This document shows positions 24,728-36,508 of a stretch of 64,000 nt of DNA, piece by piece. The DNA comes from Gorsachius magnificus. Lineage: Eukaryota; Chordata; Aves; Pelecaniformes; Ardeidae. Both the position numbers and the translations under genes were made by a program. Within the stretch, counting starts at the first letter, position 1. Every line of letters begins with the position of its first letter. The stretch covers positions 107,145,265-107,209,264 of the forward strand of contig CM067081.1 in the NCBI GenBank assembly GCA_034008185.1, read 5' to 3'. The notes beneath the pieces are model-generated. The model ran no database searches, was not told where the DNA came from, and saw only the letters and a program-made list of their open reading frames with translations.

Positions 24728-27700
24728 TCATCAAATATGCACAGAGAAGGTACATTTGCATGAAAATGATGTGTAGATTTCCACTGAAAATCAATCTATT
24801 TTCCCCTGCCTTTTTTCCCCTCTTGATATTACTAGAGTTTGTGGTAGGAGAGCAACGGAAAACGGAGCATTTAATAAAGGACTAAATTCCAAATGGGGAT
24901 GGTGGATGAATTTTAAGCATCAGTTTAAAAAACTCTTGCATTAGAATTCAATCATTCTGCACCTCAGCTATCGAAATCCTGGTTTTTTTTTTAATCAAGC
25001 TTTCTTGTTTTATGATTGCTATGCTTTATTTTAATAAGACGTCTGCAGCTAAATGTTGACTGAAACACTGCGTTGTAAAATTATTTGAAAGGATGTAACA
25101 GGCTGCAATTTCTGTTACTCTGTGTGGAGGAAGGGGAAGTTTGTCACTAGATTTACTATTCAGTCCTTGATCTCAGGTAAGTATTTTCTTACCTGGCATT
25201 GCAAGTGCACAGGGAGCTATAAAATGTCAACAAACCCCATGTTTATTCTCTGAAGAACTTAGCACTTTGGTTAACCATTTGAAAAGTGTATTTGCCCCTT
25301 CAAGTACAACAAAAGCCACAGGAGATGAAAAATGTTCCCTATGACAACACAGAACTGTGAGCATCTCCTCCCAGTCATTCCCTCCAATCACTATGAAGTC
25401 TCAGGGGAAGAAGAATAAATTTGGTTTTCCTGAAGAAGATAACAGGATGCTAGCTCTGTATTTGTCTTCTTGGTGTGCTATAGAGAGGTTGCAGTGCTGG
25501 TCTAGACAGGGACTGACTGCTCAGCAGTTCCCTAACTTACAGCAGCGCACTGAGTATTTTCAGATGGTCTGAAATGGACCGTTCAAGTAATTCATTACGC
25601 CAGCTTTGAGAAAAAGGAGGATCTGGACACAGATTTTGCAAAAGGCCTCCTACCTGTGCCATTATGATAAAGAAATGGTGTCAAATGGTGTGTTTACAGA
25701 CACAAGAGCTCTACATTTACTTTTCAGGTTTTGCTGAAGGGGTTGTTCCCTTGAACGGCCATTTGGGCAATACCTTGGCTTTTTATCTGGCAGACTTGAA
25801 CCCATTGTATTATTCTGTATGAACTGTGTAAAATTGAATTACAAACGACATTAAAGATATTACCATATTGTTTTCCATCAAAAAAAGAATCAAATTACAT
25901 ACCGGGTTCAGATAGGACAGTCAAAAGACAGCTTGGCTTTTCCCTTGCTCTTGCATTTTAAATTTTTTGTTTATATTTTTTATGAGGAGTATTTTTACAC
26001 ATCACAAGGCTTGGACTTCGTTAGCTACATACGTTCCTCAGTTAACAAGAGTGTTTTAACATTTTTCTCCACTTAAGAGCTTAACAAAATACCACATAAC
26101 ATTTGTTCAGGATCTTTTGCACCTCTCCAAGAGAATGAACCCTATATTTCTAAAATCAACAGTTAATTTATAAATTATAATACCATCCATTCATAACACA
26201 GAAACAGAGAATAAAGAAGTATAATTGGAGCAAATCTACATATTCAGGAGAATAAATCAGTAAGATTACAGGTCTGACTTTGAAAAAAAATCATTTTCTT
26301 TCTAAAAACTTTAAAACATTAGAATTTAAGTCAATATTTGACTGCAGCATTCACTAGAAAGATAGGAATTGAAAAGTTTAGTATTTCTGTTTAGATAAAG
26401 TCAAATTCTCTAGTAAAATTAAGTGGTACTTGTTTCCTAGCACTTTCAAATGGATTCCAGTAAAATTTTGTTTTATTACTGCAGTTCCCAGTATTTAAGA
26501 CCCTTTAGGACAGTCTCACAAATACTTAAAGAATCTTTTAGACATATACTGGAAACATTCTGCTTCTGCTCAATCTTTTACTTGTGGCATCTCCTGTTTT
26601 ATTATGCATGAAAAATACATTTTCAGACTGTAACAGCGTAACAACTTAGCAGCGGTTTCCCTTAAACTACAACAACCTGCAAATGAGGAGCTATAGACAA
26701 ATAGTGGTAGTTGCACCCCTATCTCCCCTCTTACCTTTAGTGATACATACAGTTCTTTTTGTCAGCTTTCCCTGCAGCATATATTGCTAAAGGCAATTCA
26801 TTCTGAACTGTACAAAAGTTATGTCCAACTTAACTGTCAAATATATGTACCCAGTATGTACTTTTCCCATACAAACAGTTTTAATTATTTCCCCTCAAGA
26901 AGCTATAATTCCTTTCCTCATCAGTTTGTTTCAATACAATTTTTTATCCTATCAATTGTTTAAACAAAAGATCTTCTAATAAATGATGTTTCAAAATGTC
27001 ACTAAGGGGGAGGCTTCTGTAAGGCATAATATCTCAGCGCTTCTCACGGGATCAACAATACACCCGTTGTCTTCAGGAGCAGATATTCTACTTAGCTTTA
27101 AAAATACACTCCACACTCTACTCCACACTCTTCAGACAGCTCTCTGCTAAACAGGTCAATCCTCTGCAAAGCCACTTCTTTGTATGACACAAAGCCAGGA
27201 ATCAGAAGTTCTGATTTGAGACAAACGCAATGTGACTTTCCTTCCTGGACACAATATTTATTCCCATTTGATTTTCATCTTCAGTGCATCACTAATGGAA
27301 GAGCAGATTTAACTCTAGCAGCACTATTTCATCTTCCAGCAAAGACACATGACAACAACATGTCCATGCAAAGGCTGACCAATGGGGATAACTACCAACC
27401 TGGTGATGGACTGCTTTTTTAATTATGTGTTCTATTTTAATTAGGACCAGCTGACTCCATCATTTCCACAGCTGTTTTGGCAACAGAAATAAGAAATTTC
27501 ACCTGGGAATATAATGTAGGGTATTCTCAAGAGAGACTACCAATACCAGAATTTTAGCAAAATATAACATGTGTAGATTTGGCAGTTTAAGCAAGAGAGC
27601 TAGGTTTTCTGAGTTTTCATGTATGGAGACAAACCTCGGCTGGTAAAGCAAAGACAACATTCTTTTGCTTGTTTTTTGTTCAAAAGTCTGTAAGCAGAAT

Positions 27701-29499
27701 TAACACAACAGCTGTTTTAATCAGTAAGTAGGAAATATAAACGCTTGCCATGTTTTAATATATCATTATTCTGACTACATCTAAAATGAAGAGCTGAAAG
27801 ATGCCTTGCATGAGGACTGCAAATTCCAGCAATCTCCAGTTTAGGTTGTCTCCAGTAAAAAAGGGACACTATTTTCATTTCAGTGATGATGAGGGTACCT
27901 GACTGATGCATAATGAGGAGACAACTTCTTCCAGAGTACTAAGCAAAGTGCTGTTATGATAGGTGGTGAGCCAAGGCTCTGTGAAGTCACTTCTGACAAG
28001 CCTCGGGTAGTGAGGCCCAGTTCAGTCTCTGCCATAGGGCAGCTTGTACCGCCTTACTTTTACCACTGTTTACAAAGCAGCCAAAGTACACATACACAAT
28101 CAAATATGCACTACAAAGAAAAAGAAAATCAGCTCACCATCACACTTCATTCATCAAGCTGTGCATGGAAATTTTCCCGTCAGCGTGGTCTTTGTTCCTC
28201 AAAGTCCTGCCTCCTGTTGAAAGATAACTCTTTTGTAAGGGATCTCCAGCTTCTGTGCGTCCATAACCATGTGTTTCTAACTCTCGGTTTGTGTAAACTT
28301 TCCCCTTTATTCAGGAGTGGAGACACCCCTCCTTGGAGCCTCTGTTTGAATTTCATGCCTAGGTATACCTCTGAACCAAAATTACATGATTTTCTACTCA
28401 TTAATTGTATTGTGAGAACAGGCTCCTGCAACTGAGCTGTTTATTCAGCCCCTGGTGGTTTTCTTTCCACAATAATTCTTGAGCCCAATTTCAAAGCAGC
28501 TGTGACAGAGATGGACACATCAGAAAATTTAAAGTGTTGCTACATTTCGGAGTGTTTCTGAAAACCAGCAGCTGGACAGAGCAAAAAGCATTAACAGTAA
28601 GGGAAAGAAAGGCTGCAATGAACTTGGTTGCCCCCTATTCAGCATGGCCCCTGCCAGCTGCCTGGCAGCTCCCACCACCTGCACACCCCAGAGCAGCCTC
28701 TGAACCCATGCATGCATCCCTGGCTCCCCATCCCCAGAGCTGAAGGGAAGGAAAGGAAGCCAAGGAGACCAGAGCTCAGGACAGAACGAGCAGAAGGTGA
28801 AGGTGGAGTACTGGTGGTATGCCAAGGTATTTTTCATCATCTTTAGTGCTTGAAGATTTATTTTTAAGAGTAAGATACAAAAAGCACATTTTGCTGTCAG
28901 TAAGACCAACCAGACCTACCGGTGTTTTCAGCTTTTGCAAATCATCTGGATTCTGAAGGCATGCTCCATTGATGCGCTGCAACTCATGTATTTTAAAAGC
29001 AGAACAATGAGTTTCTCCTAAAATCTTGCTTCAGGTTAAACTTTGTGCTATAGGTATTATACGTAACACAGAGCAATAAAACATGAATTGTAAATACAAT
29101 GTATGTTTCTGTTATTTTTAATGTATTTCCACATAAGGTTCAATCCAACATTCTTAGAGTTAAAAAAGAAGGTTGCCCTCTTGTGCAACTGGGATTAATC
29201 AGCCCTTTTGCTATGTCATTCACTCATATCCAAATAATAATTAAATAATTCAAATATCTATTACTAACTATTATTTTTTTGTATAAGACTTCCTCAGTAA
29301 TCACTAAAATCACTAATTATTATTATTTTTTTAAAGTTATGTGCAGGATATGAAGCTAAATTTGGGGACGTGGATTTACTTCTATAGGAACCTGTTGTTA
29401 GTTTCCACTGTGATATCAAGCTTGGCCTTCAGTGAGATTCTATATCTGAAAGTGTCTTCACAAGGCAAAAGTTTACAGATGCCATTTTCTCATATATTT
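24728..29499. other. Noncoding stretch with some GC-richer patches, no gene recognised
   Basis: Mostly AT-rich. A GC-richer patch at about 28620-28800 has open frames on both strands with proline-rich chance translations. The longest ATG frame outside CR1 and simple repeats is 159 codons (27956-28435, plus), with no recognisable motif. A minus-strand AATAAA near 28306 sits within the same interval, which might be a weathered LTR. A 12-bp tandem duplication occurs at 27108-27131. Confidence 0.45.
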
Positions 29500-29701
29500 G
29501 TAGCAGTTTGTACATGGACACGATATAGACATAAGTGCCCATGTCCCAACTTTATATTGGTGACTTTAAAATGAAACTCTTTAATAGCTCCTCTTATTTC
29601 TTTCATTTAAAAACATGTCATCTATTAACAAATAATATGCTCGTTATGGTTCTCATCATCTTGGACTCTCTCCCAGTAAGTAGTAATATGCTCAGTGGTA
29701 A
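29500..29701. repeat. Unnamed dispersed repeat, copy 1 (pairs with 30611-30811)
   Basis: Aligns with the second copy at a nearly constant offset of 1110-1111 bp over about 200 bp, at an estimated 60-65% identity. Shared landmarks are GCAGTTT, a CCCATG segment, AAAACATGT, ATCATCTTG and AGTA(G/-)..AATAT. It could be an old segmental duplication or two copies of an interspersed repeat family I do not recognise. Confidence 0.55.
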
Positions 29702-30610
29702 TAATCCTTGACAAGTTTGACTTGTGTTAATGCACTCCGGTAAGAGTATAGGTGGTACATCCCCTGAGGTACCTCGCTGACATAATGCACCAGTGTTCAC
29801 TTTGCAGATTACCTATCCATAACAGTGCATGTTTCCAAGTTATTTTGAAAATGGAAGGCCATATCCAACCAATTTTAAAAAAAAAATTAAAAAAAAGGAA
29901 AAAAACGCATACTTTTATGCTCACGAATCAGAAAGAAATTACATTTTCTGCAATCACTAGCTCATGTATAATATGCTTTGAAATTGAATCACATTATCAC
30001 TTCAGACAGTACAGGATGTATCATAAAATAATAGCTATGTCATGAATTGCTTTTTTTCTAAGGACTTTCTAAAGCAAATACTAAAGTTTGAAAGCATATT
30101 GCTTCAAATGAACTGCATCAGAAAGGGGAAGTGCATGTGAAAACATTTAGCCAAATACATTGCATGTGCAAAGTGTCTTCAATGAAATTAATGAGATGTG
30201 TAGTACTCTTCCTCCTGTCTTGCAAAAAACCTGTGAGAATTTCTCTGTTCTAAATTGGCAGATTTCTAGAATATGATTAAATAAATTAATTTGGACAACA
30301 GAATAACTTTATTTTCATTATTTTTAAATGTTTATTTTTATGCAATCTCTTTCTCCCTCACTTTTTTTCTATGTAAATTCCCCATTTCACCAATGCCTGG
30401 ACATTCAAAAATATTTTGAAACAGGAGTAACCAAATCTGGTGATGTGTCTGATATATCTTATTTCTGAAGTGGACCAGATGGAAAACACTTGTATAATTC
30501 TCCAACAGGACTTTGTCTGCAGAATTTATCTTTGCTGCAGTTTCTAGCATATGTAAACTTTAACAAAGGTAGACTTTAGATACTTAAAACTACAGTTCTG
30601 GTGTATATTT

Positions 30611-30811
30611 CAGGCAGTTTATATGTGGATACAATTCACACATTCCCATGCACTGACCTAAAATTTAGAACCTTAACATGGAACTCTAATATTATACTTT
30701 CATTTCTATCTTGGTTAAAAACATGTTAGCCAATAGTAAGTAACACCTTAATTTGTTCATTTCAATCATCTTGAATCTCTCCCTTTAAGTAGCAATATAT
30801 TCAGCTCTAAG
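30611..30811. repeat. Unnamed dispersed repeat, copy 2 (pairs with 29500-29701)
   Basis: Same orientation as copy 1. The near-absence of net indels between the copies, despite the point divergence, is notable for noncoding AT-rich DNA. Confidence 0.55.
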
Positions 30812-33800
30812 TATACAAACTCTGAGATTTTTTAAATGTGCAATTCAGCAGTATAAAAAGCTGTATAAAGTTCATCTAAAATGAATTAAATATAAGCCCA
30901 GAAGGGGTTTGGGTTTATTTCCCTTTCAATCGTGTTTGAGAGAGCTTTTTATTTAGGCCTGAAAATAAAGGGAAAAAATCCCTTCTCCCTTATTCCTTCC
31001 TTCTACATGAACAGCACTATCTGTACATTCTACAAAGATTGTTAGAAATGCAGAGAGATCTGTGGGACATGCCTTCTTAAATAGTGGTGTCTGATTAAGT
31101 TATCAAATAAAGAAATAAAAAGGAAAAAAAATAACATCATCCTGATCATCGCTAGCACTGAAAGTCATATATGGTCAACTGCTGTAAGTCTGAAATAACA
31201 GCAGCAGTGGCTGAAATTACCTATGCAAAAAAATCCATTAATATCCAAAGAAAACATTGATATTTTTTCTCCCCAACACCAAACAAAGCCAAATTTAATT
31301 TTGATATGCTAGAAGGCCTGTGAGTTGTTGACTGGAAGATGTTTCAAGACTTCAATTTGTGATAACAGAGGATTTTCTGTAGAGCAGATTAATATTATTT
31401 AAGAAACCAATTCAAAACCCAGTAAGAGAAATTACCAGAAATCTTCAGCAAACAAGCAATGGAACAAAGTCATTTCTAGAAGACTGTAAAGAAGCCAAAG
31501 CAAAAATTAAATCCAAAAAACCCACCACCACCCCCAGAGACCCTACTAGAAAAACAGAAGACAAAGGTATTACACAAAGCACTGATGAAATCATTGGACA
31601 GACAAAACTTGGACAGACAAAAGTTTTGGAAGGAGGGGGCTCCAGCAACCACCAGTGGTGCCAAGCAGACAGATATAAAAATGTGTGTATGGTAAAAATG
31701 GAATCCAGTATGCTCAGCTTAATAACTATTTTTAAGACACCAAGTAAAGCTAAAATCTTCAAACATTTCATGTTGTGTAATAGTCAATGAAGGCAGGTTT
31801 AGGAAAACAAATCTTTGTCTAGAGACTTGTGAAACATTTTTTTCTTAACTACAAAGGGAATTAAAAGTATTTAATTTAGCATAAAATGTAGGCACAAGCT
31901 GTCTCCCAAAGTTTAGTGGTTGAGATCCTAACCCAGGTTGAATCATGATCAGACCAGAAATAAGAATGATAAAACAGGCAACCCAAGAACTTCTGGAAAT
32001 GCTGAACAGATATTAGAAGCATAGGAGGAATCGCAAGTTGCAAAATCTTCAACTTATCCAAGCGTCAGATCCTGACCAGGCCAGGTTTTGAGACAAGCAC
32101 AGATATGAGCATTGGACAAGCACCAACAAGGTAAATAAATTAGATTGAAGTAACAAACACCACAGCAACAAAGGCACTGAAGTCTGCCAAAACAGTCAAT
32201 ACATTGCTTAAAAACATGTAAAAGGATATGGGGGGAAGGGGGGCAAGAGAAGACAGATGCCAAATTAACAGTAAGAGTCTTAACAACATCAAGTTATTTG
32301 CTAGTCTCAGTAATTACAGAAATAGAATTTTATCATCAATACCAGGAAAAGAAAAAAGCTTAAAAATATTTGCCAGCAGATGACAACCAGTTCTCAGCAA
32401 AAAGTTATAGTCCAAAGTAGTATGCATACTACTCCAAGAGGACTACATACTCCAACAGGTAATAGTAACATATAAGAACGGTCTTGGAAACATTTCAAAA
32501 TCTCTTTCACAAAACTGATTCAGTTTGGAGAGAAGCGTTATAGAGGGAAAAAACATAAAAATCTCTGTTCACATTCTATGTGCTGTGAGAATTGGTAGAA
32601 AATTAAACAACAGGTTTTGCACTGAACTTTGGCTTGAAGAAAGTGAAAGCAAACAGTTGCCACTCTTACCTTGTCTTTGAACTGGATACTAGACATGTTT
32701 AGAGTATCATGTAAGTTGATAGCAAACCCTCCCCCCCCCAAATAGATTAAATGAAACTATGTATGTTCTTTGTAGATGGAATTAAAAGATGTCTGTTCTT
32801 TGAAGATGGCTGATGACATGATTTTCATGCAAAAAAATAAGTCAGGGAGACTGAAGAACTCGATGAGGTCAGAACTGCCTGGAAGTGAAAGCATTACCAA
32901 GGTAAAGACAGGGGAAGACTACAAACAGCTGACAGAAAGGCATACAATATTATACAAACATAGCACAGGTTCCTCCAAGCCAGAGGCTCATCACTACTAG
33001 ACTGTGGCATCCCAAACTGAGACCTGATCAACTTGGACTGAGAGATCTGTACAGGAGGGAGTACCAGTGCTCTAATGCTTGCTATGCCCACAGAGATGGG
33101 AGCTGAAAATCCAAAACACCACCATTATTTCTTCTGTCATGTCACTAGGAAGGAACTAGTCATAAGCCTCAAAGTCACTTCAGGCTATTTGGTTTTGTAT
33201 ACATGAAGTCCTCATCACCATGAGGTCTTGGATCCAGAGTAGGGCCACAGTTTGACATATATTTTTTTTTAGTATGAGTTCTGTGTTACAACCTTCACAT
33301 AAAATACCCACAGCTAGTAGAGTCAGTGGATACAGGGTCCTGTCAATTAGATGTGCACAGTCTGTCATCAACATGCTGGCGGACACAGAGCTTTATTACA
33401 AAGACAAGCTGAAAGACATTAGAACATTCCCCAGGGATGCCAAAATTAATTGACAAGCCTGGAGTTCAGTGTTACTGAGAATTGTCTTTTACTCTGCAAG
33501 TTATTTATCCATGCATGCAGTGTTTAAAAAAATGTGAAGGTGCACAGGTGTCAATGTGTTTCAATCAATTTAAGTGTGAAAAATTGACTGTTGATATCCA
33601 ATGATACAACTGGCAGGTTTCAAACATGTGTACAGTAGTGGGAGGTTAACTCTCACTGAATAATTCACTATGCCTATAAACTAGAGCGTTAGGAAGTGAG
33701 AAGAGGTGTTTGCATTATCACAATCATATTTTTCCTCACATGTGGTGAGCTGACAGGCCACTTACCTTTCATATGTAGTATCTGATAACAGCCCATTAAT

Positions 33801-33894
33801 GACTATGTGAGAAAGTGTAACATGGAGGCTGGATTCCTACAAAAGAGACATAACAATTGGGTTTTAAGAGGACGTGTTCTCAAAAAATTTGAGG
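30812..33894. other. A-rich noncoding stretch, no gene recognised
   Basis: Many 60-110 codon open stretches occur on both strands because the plus strand is A-rich (Lys/Gln/Asn-heavy on plus, Phe/Leu-heavy on minus). A short internal direct repeat of TTGGACAGACAAAA lies at about 31595-31625. A poly-C run occurs near 32730. None of the open stretches shows a domain I can support. Confidence 0.45.
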
Positions 33895-34263
33895 TCATAA
33901 TGGCCAATTACCTGGATTGAAAAATGCCAGCCTGTAAGCCCCTGCCACCAGGCATCGCAACCTCAGGCCACTGGTACTGGCACCAGCAAGCTCCTCCAAA
34001 GAGGAGATTTCTGATATTTGAGCTTGTCTCATCTCTCTCCTACTCTGCTGCTGTAGGAGAGCACATACCATTAGAGTCTCTGCCACCTTTGCAGCAGGAG
34101 GAAGAAGAGTGATCATCTTCCTGGGGACAGCCCTCTCCCTTGGCCAATTGTCACAATCCACAGTTGGGTTGAACAATTTGGCAGAGGTTAAACCCCCTTG
34201 CTTTCCAACCAACCTCATAATTCTGGGAGGTTGGGGGTGGCTGGGCTTAACTTCTGATTAACT
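33895..34263 (-). other. GC-richer segment with a 107-codon open frame, unrecognised
   Basis: This block is clearly richer in G+C than the flanking DNA and lies directly against the LTR at 34268. On the minus strand 107 codons are open (33895-34218), with an acidic/Gln-rich middle (QQQSRREMRQAQ, EISSLEELAGAS). I do not recognise a gag, pol or host domain. It could be an older mobile element that the LTR inserted beside, or unrelated host sequence. Confidence 0.3.
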
Positions 34264-34267
34264 CCAA
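34264..34267. repeat. Target-site duplication, left copy (CCAA)
   Basis: CCAA immediately before the TG end of the LTR-like element. It matches 34845-34848 on the other side. Confidence 0.5.
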
Positions 34268-34844
34268 TGTTTTATCGTGACTAGGTTCCTTTCACATTCT
34301 CGGGAACAGAATTAAGACTCAAAATGGAGTCAAGTGCCAAGTCACTTTATTTGGCCAACAACAAATGTGCGAGAGAAAAGCAGAGAAAGAGAGGAAAAGT
34401 GAGAAAGGGAAAGAGAGGGGGAGAAACAAACGGCACGCGAGTGTTGCAATAGCTACCACCACGGGTCTATGTGCTGTCCATGTGGCCTGAGTGGTCCGCG
34501 CAGCCTGTGTGCCAGTGTGGCCCGATTGGTCCGATGCACCTGATGTATCTTCAAATCTTGTGGAGGGTAGATGTTCCCGGACGCTCCTCTTGGTCTCCGC
34601 TGGTTTCCCCTTTTTACAGGGTTGTCCTCTTGCATAGTCAATAAGTGTTTTGCATACCCAGGCCTCCCCCTTGGCAGTGGGGTGCATGCCCAGTACTGTC
34701 ACTAGATGGTGCTCGAAAATCCCAGAGGGTCCGAGCCCCCTCCCCATTGTCAGTTGACCCTGGGCCCAGCACGGACATGTCTGCCTTGGTGATTAAACTG
34801 TCCCGCTCAGTTGATTAAGCTTCGGTAGTTAAACTTGACTGCCA
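34268..34844 (-). mobile_element. Probable solo LTR of an endogenous retrovirus, minus strand
   Basis: This 577-bp GC-richer block starts TG and ends CA on the plus strand and is flanked on both sides by CCAA, as expected for a retroviral integration with a 4-bp target duplication. On the minus strand an AATAAA polyadenylation signal (34346-34351) lies about 78 bp before the 3' end, the usual R/U5 position. A TATA-like GTAAAAAGG lies about 260 bp upstream of it. A pyrimidine-rich tract precedes the poly(A) signal. No gag, pol or env was found nearby, so it fits a solo LTR left by recombination between two LTRs. A 142-codon open frame inside (34319-34747, minus) resembles no retroviral protein I recognise and is probably fortuitous. 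The virus group is not identified. Confidence 0.6.
34346..34351 (-). terminator. LTR polyadenylation signal AATAAA
   Basis: TTTATT on the plus strand, AATAAA on the minus strand. Its position about 78 bp from the 3' end of the proposed LTR supports the strand and extent assigned to that element. Confidence 0.5.
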
Positions 34845-34848
34845 CCAA
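34845..34848. repeat. Target-site duplication, right copy (CCAA)
   Basis: CCAA directly after the CA end of the LTR-like element. By coincidence the next bases, TGTT, also resemble the LTR start. Confidence 0.5.
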
Positions 34849-35345
34849 TGTTGAGACAAGTTTTTAGTCCCTTACACCAATCTAACACCTAAACCACTGA
34901 ACTAATAATAAAAATATTAACAATCTCAGTATCTGGGAATAGGACAATATTTCCCCCATTTTTAAAAGCACGCATTCAAGTCTATACTATTATAATTTCA
35001 TTACCCAAGAAGACTAGCTCAAATAATATCCCTACAGCATTTCACATTTATACAGCAAATAAACAGGACATAAGTCCTTATAAATGCCAATCATGTAAAG
35101 GCATTTTATCAAAGATTAAATACCTAAATATCTCTGAATGCCTGCTTATATAAGTTACTGACTGGAACATACACAACATTTAATGATTTAGGTCTTGGTC
35201 ACTTTGGAAATAGATAATTAGATCTTTGCTTGGACACATGAAAATATTACCATATTACCCATTTATTTTTAATCTCCCCACATACAATATAAAGCAAAGA
35301 GAAATCTATACACAAAACTGGAGATTTTTAAAAATAGACTAATTA
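34849..35345. other. AT-rich noncoding stretch
   Basis: Unique sequence between the LTR and the next CR1. Nothing recognised. Confidence 0.55.
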
Positions 35346-36508
35346 ATTTTCTACCTTGACTTCAGCAAGGCTTTTGATACTGTCTCCCATAGCATCCTCA
35401 TAGGGAAGCTCAGGGAGTGTGGGTTGGATGAGTGGACAGTGAGGTGGACTGGGAACTGGCTGAATAGCAGGGCTCAGAGGGTTCTGTTCAGCGGGGCAGA
35501 GTCTAGTTGGAGGCCAGTAGCTAGTGGAGTTCCCCAGGGCTCAGTACTTGTCCCGGTCTTGTTCAACTTGTTCATCAATGACCTGGATGAGGGGACAGAG
35601 TGTACCCTCAGCAAGTTCGCTGATGACACAAAACTGGAAGGAGTGGCTGATATGCCAGAAGGCTGCGCTGCCATTCAGTGGGACCTGTACAGGCTGGAGA
35701 GTTGGGTGGAGAGGAACATGATGAAGTTCAACAAGGGCAAGTGTCAAGTTCCGCACCTGGGGAGGTTGAACCCCATGCACCAGTACAGGCTGGGGGCTGA
35801 CCTGCTGGAAAGCAGATCTGCTGAGAGGGACCTGGGAGTCCTGGTGGACGACAAGCTGACCATGAGCCAGCAGTGTGCCCTTGTTGCCAAGAAGGCCAAT
35901 GGTATCCTGGGGTTCATTAAGAGGAGTGTGGCCAGCTGGTCGAGGGAGGTTATCTTCCCCCTCTACTCTGCCCTGGTGAGACCCCACCTGGAGTACTGTG
36001 TCCAGTTCTGGGCTCCACAGTTCAAGAAAGTTGAGGAACTCCTAGAAAGAGTCCAGAGGAGAGCAACTAGGATGATTAAGGGACTGGAGCATCTCCCCTA
36101 CGAGGAAAGGCTGAGAGAGTTGGGCTTGTTCAGCCTGAAGAAGAGAAGACTGAGAGGGGACCTCGTCAACACGTACAAATACCTTAAGGGTGGAAGTCAC
36201 AAGGACGGAGCCAGACTCTTTGCAGTAGTGCCCAGCGACAGGACAAGGGGCAATGGGTACAAACTGAGACATAAGAGGTTTCAGTTGAATATGAGGAAAA
36301 AGTTCTTTACTCTGAGGGTGACGGAGCACTGGAACAAGGTGCTCAGGGGGGTTCTGGAGTCTCCTTCTCTGGAGATATTCAAAGCCTGCCTGGACGAAGT
36401 ACTGTGTAACATGCTCTAAGAGAACCTGCTTTAGCAGGGGGGTTGGACTAGATGATCTCTGGAGGTCCCTTCCAACCCTTGCCATTCTGTGATCCTGTGA
36501 TTCTGTGT
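35346..36508 (+). mobile_element. CR1 LINE, 5'-truncated, (ATTCTGTG)n-tail subfamily
   Basis: The copy begins abruptly inside the reverse transcriptase at the [11 protein letters not shown] motif and runs to the 3' UTR, with the conserved GGACTAGATGATCTCTGGAGG block, CCTTCCAACCC and a tail of ATTCTGTG-type octamers ending at 36508. There is no obvious target-site duplication, as usual for CR1. Tail sequence and 3' UTR differ from the copy at 58974-61214, so it belongs to another subfamily. Its 356-codon frame is still unbroken. Confidence 0.93.
35349..36419 (+). pseudogene. CR1 reverse transcriptase, C-terminal part (open frame)
   Basis: CR1 ORF2 encodes an endonuclease plus reverse transcriptase that copies the element's RNA at a nicked chromosomal site. 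This copy keeps only the RT core and C-terminal region, about 356 codons, all open. Visible landmarks are [11 protein letters not shown] at the left edge, SGVPQGSVL, the catalytic FADD box at 35616-35627, [56 protein letters not shown] as consecutive family blocks, and [12 protein letters not shown]. The endonuclease domain and earlier RT motifs are absent through 5' truncation, and no in-frame ATG marks a natural start. It cannot be an autonomous element. Its open state suggests moderate age or chance survival. Confidence 0.9.

Noticed and set aside
32806..32850. L1-like reverse transcriptase motif (ADDMI) on the plus strand
   Set aside because: Flanking residues do not follow any RT family and L1 is not expected in birds; a chance five-residue match.
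34319..34747. 142-codon minus-strand frame as a retroviral gag start
   Set aside because: It lies wholly inside the proposed LTR, extends through the poly(A) signal and shows no gag motif I recognise.
34838..34862. Primer-binding site next to a 5' LTR (TGGTGGCAG on the minus strand)
   Set aside because: It matched no tRNA 3' end convincingly, and the TG...CA plus CCAA solution places this sequence at the LTR edge instead.
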